A stretch of 34,663 nucleotides of DNA from positions 1-34,663 of the forward strand of contig JAGQWR010000006.1 of the NCBI GenBank assembly GCA_020437105.1. The letters are read 5' to 3'. The stretch is from Saprospiraceae bacterium. GTDB taxonomy: Bacteria; Bacteroidota; Bacteroidia; Chitinophagales; Saprospiraceae. Shown in pieces: positions 34,540 through 34,663 of the stretch; the first letter of the stretch is position 1; every line of letters starts with the position of its first letter. The position numbers and the translations under genes were made by a program. The notes below the pieces were generated by a model, which was not told where the DNA came from, searched no databases, and was given only the letters and a program-made list of their open reading frames with translations.

Positions 34540-34663
34540 TATACCCGAAACGAAGTGGTTTGGGAAAGTTAGCGCGAAGCCAATGTGGTTGTCAATGAGG
34601 CGCAAAACGTAGGCGACGCCTTAGCGTCGGCGAGGCTTTGCAACAAAATGGACAGCCGCAGTG
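34540..34663. mobile_element. second copy of the MITE-like element, truncated by the window edge
   Basis: Begins TATACCCGAAACGAAGT followed by GGTTTGGGAAA, matching the left end of the element at 13124 with a few changes. The interior holds the same hairpin: AGGC, then GACGC, loop CTTA, GCGTC, GGCGAG (about 34611-34633). Compared with the first copy, three adjacent stem pairs differ in both arms in a compensating way while the surrounding bases are identical. The right end lies outside the window. Confidence 0.7.

Overview
The window looks like chromosomal DNA of a Bacteroidota (Bacteroidetes) bacterium, possibly of the Saprospiria type; the class is a guess from gene style. Supporting signs are two TonB-dependent receptors with N-terminal carboxypeptidase-like domains, a receptor/DUF4249 lipoprotein pair, many secreted proteins with short Bacteroidetes-style signal peptides, weak Shine-Dalgarno signals, and promoter boxes of the TAnnTTTG type. 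No rRNA, tRNA, CRISPR array, transposase, integrase or phage structural gene was seen.

Layout. (1) 1-6574: an amino-acid permease/universal-stress fusion on the plus strand converges on a minus-strand unit of TonB receptor, DUF4249 lipoprotein and a PRMT-like methyltransferase. (2) 6914-13284: two tandem paralogous cysteine-rich secreted proteins, a 731-aa protein with an internal domain duplication, and a NACHT ATPase fused to an AraC-type DNA-binding domain. (3) 13287-17268: a beta-lactamase-fold hydrolase, a GlxA-type regulator, and a small outer-membrane-barrel/Ig-like lipoprotein operon. (4) 17519-23151: a pair of large, poorly understood proteins, one possibly TULIP-like (640 aa), the other (1212 aa) with a propeller-like front and a helix-rich hydrophobic back. 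(5) 23166-28299: a heme/iron uptake locus (TonB receptor, then hmuT-hmuU-hmuV) with a terminator after the receptor gene. (6) 28567-34501: a small membrane-anchored protein, a NYN-LOTUS/GNAT coupled pair, an S41 peptidase followed by a broken gene tail, a beta-lactamase-like hydrolase and a PHB-depolymerase-like/peptidase-like esterase.

The most distinctive non-coding signal is a dispersed repeat family with the end sequence TATACCCAAACGAAAGT. One copy (13124-13284) is a complete 161-bp element with perfect 17-bp inverted ends. A second copy runs off the right edge from 34540. The two copies share an internal hairpin in which three adjacent base pairs have all changed in a compensating way, so the folded structure seems to be maintained. 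Shorter hairpin versions lie before the NACHT gene, between the two large proteins, and upstream of the heme receptor. The same 17-bp ends bracket the NACHT-AraC gene as a 2.9-kb block.

The best candidates for an undescribed system are the NACHT-AraC regulator with its flanking repeats and neighbouring proteins, and the 640/1212-aa pair. Functional links between them are inferred only from proximity and shared repeats.
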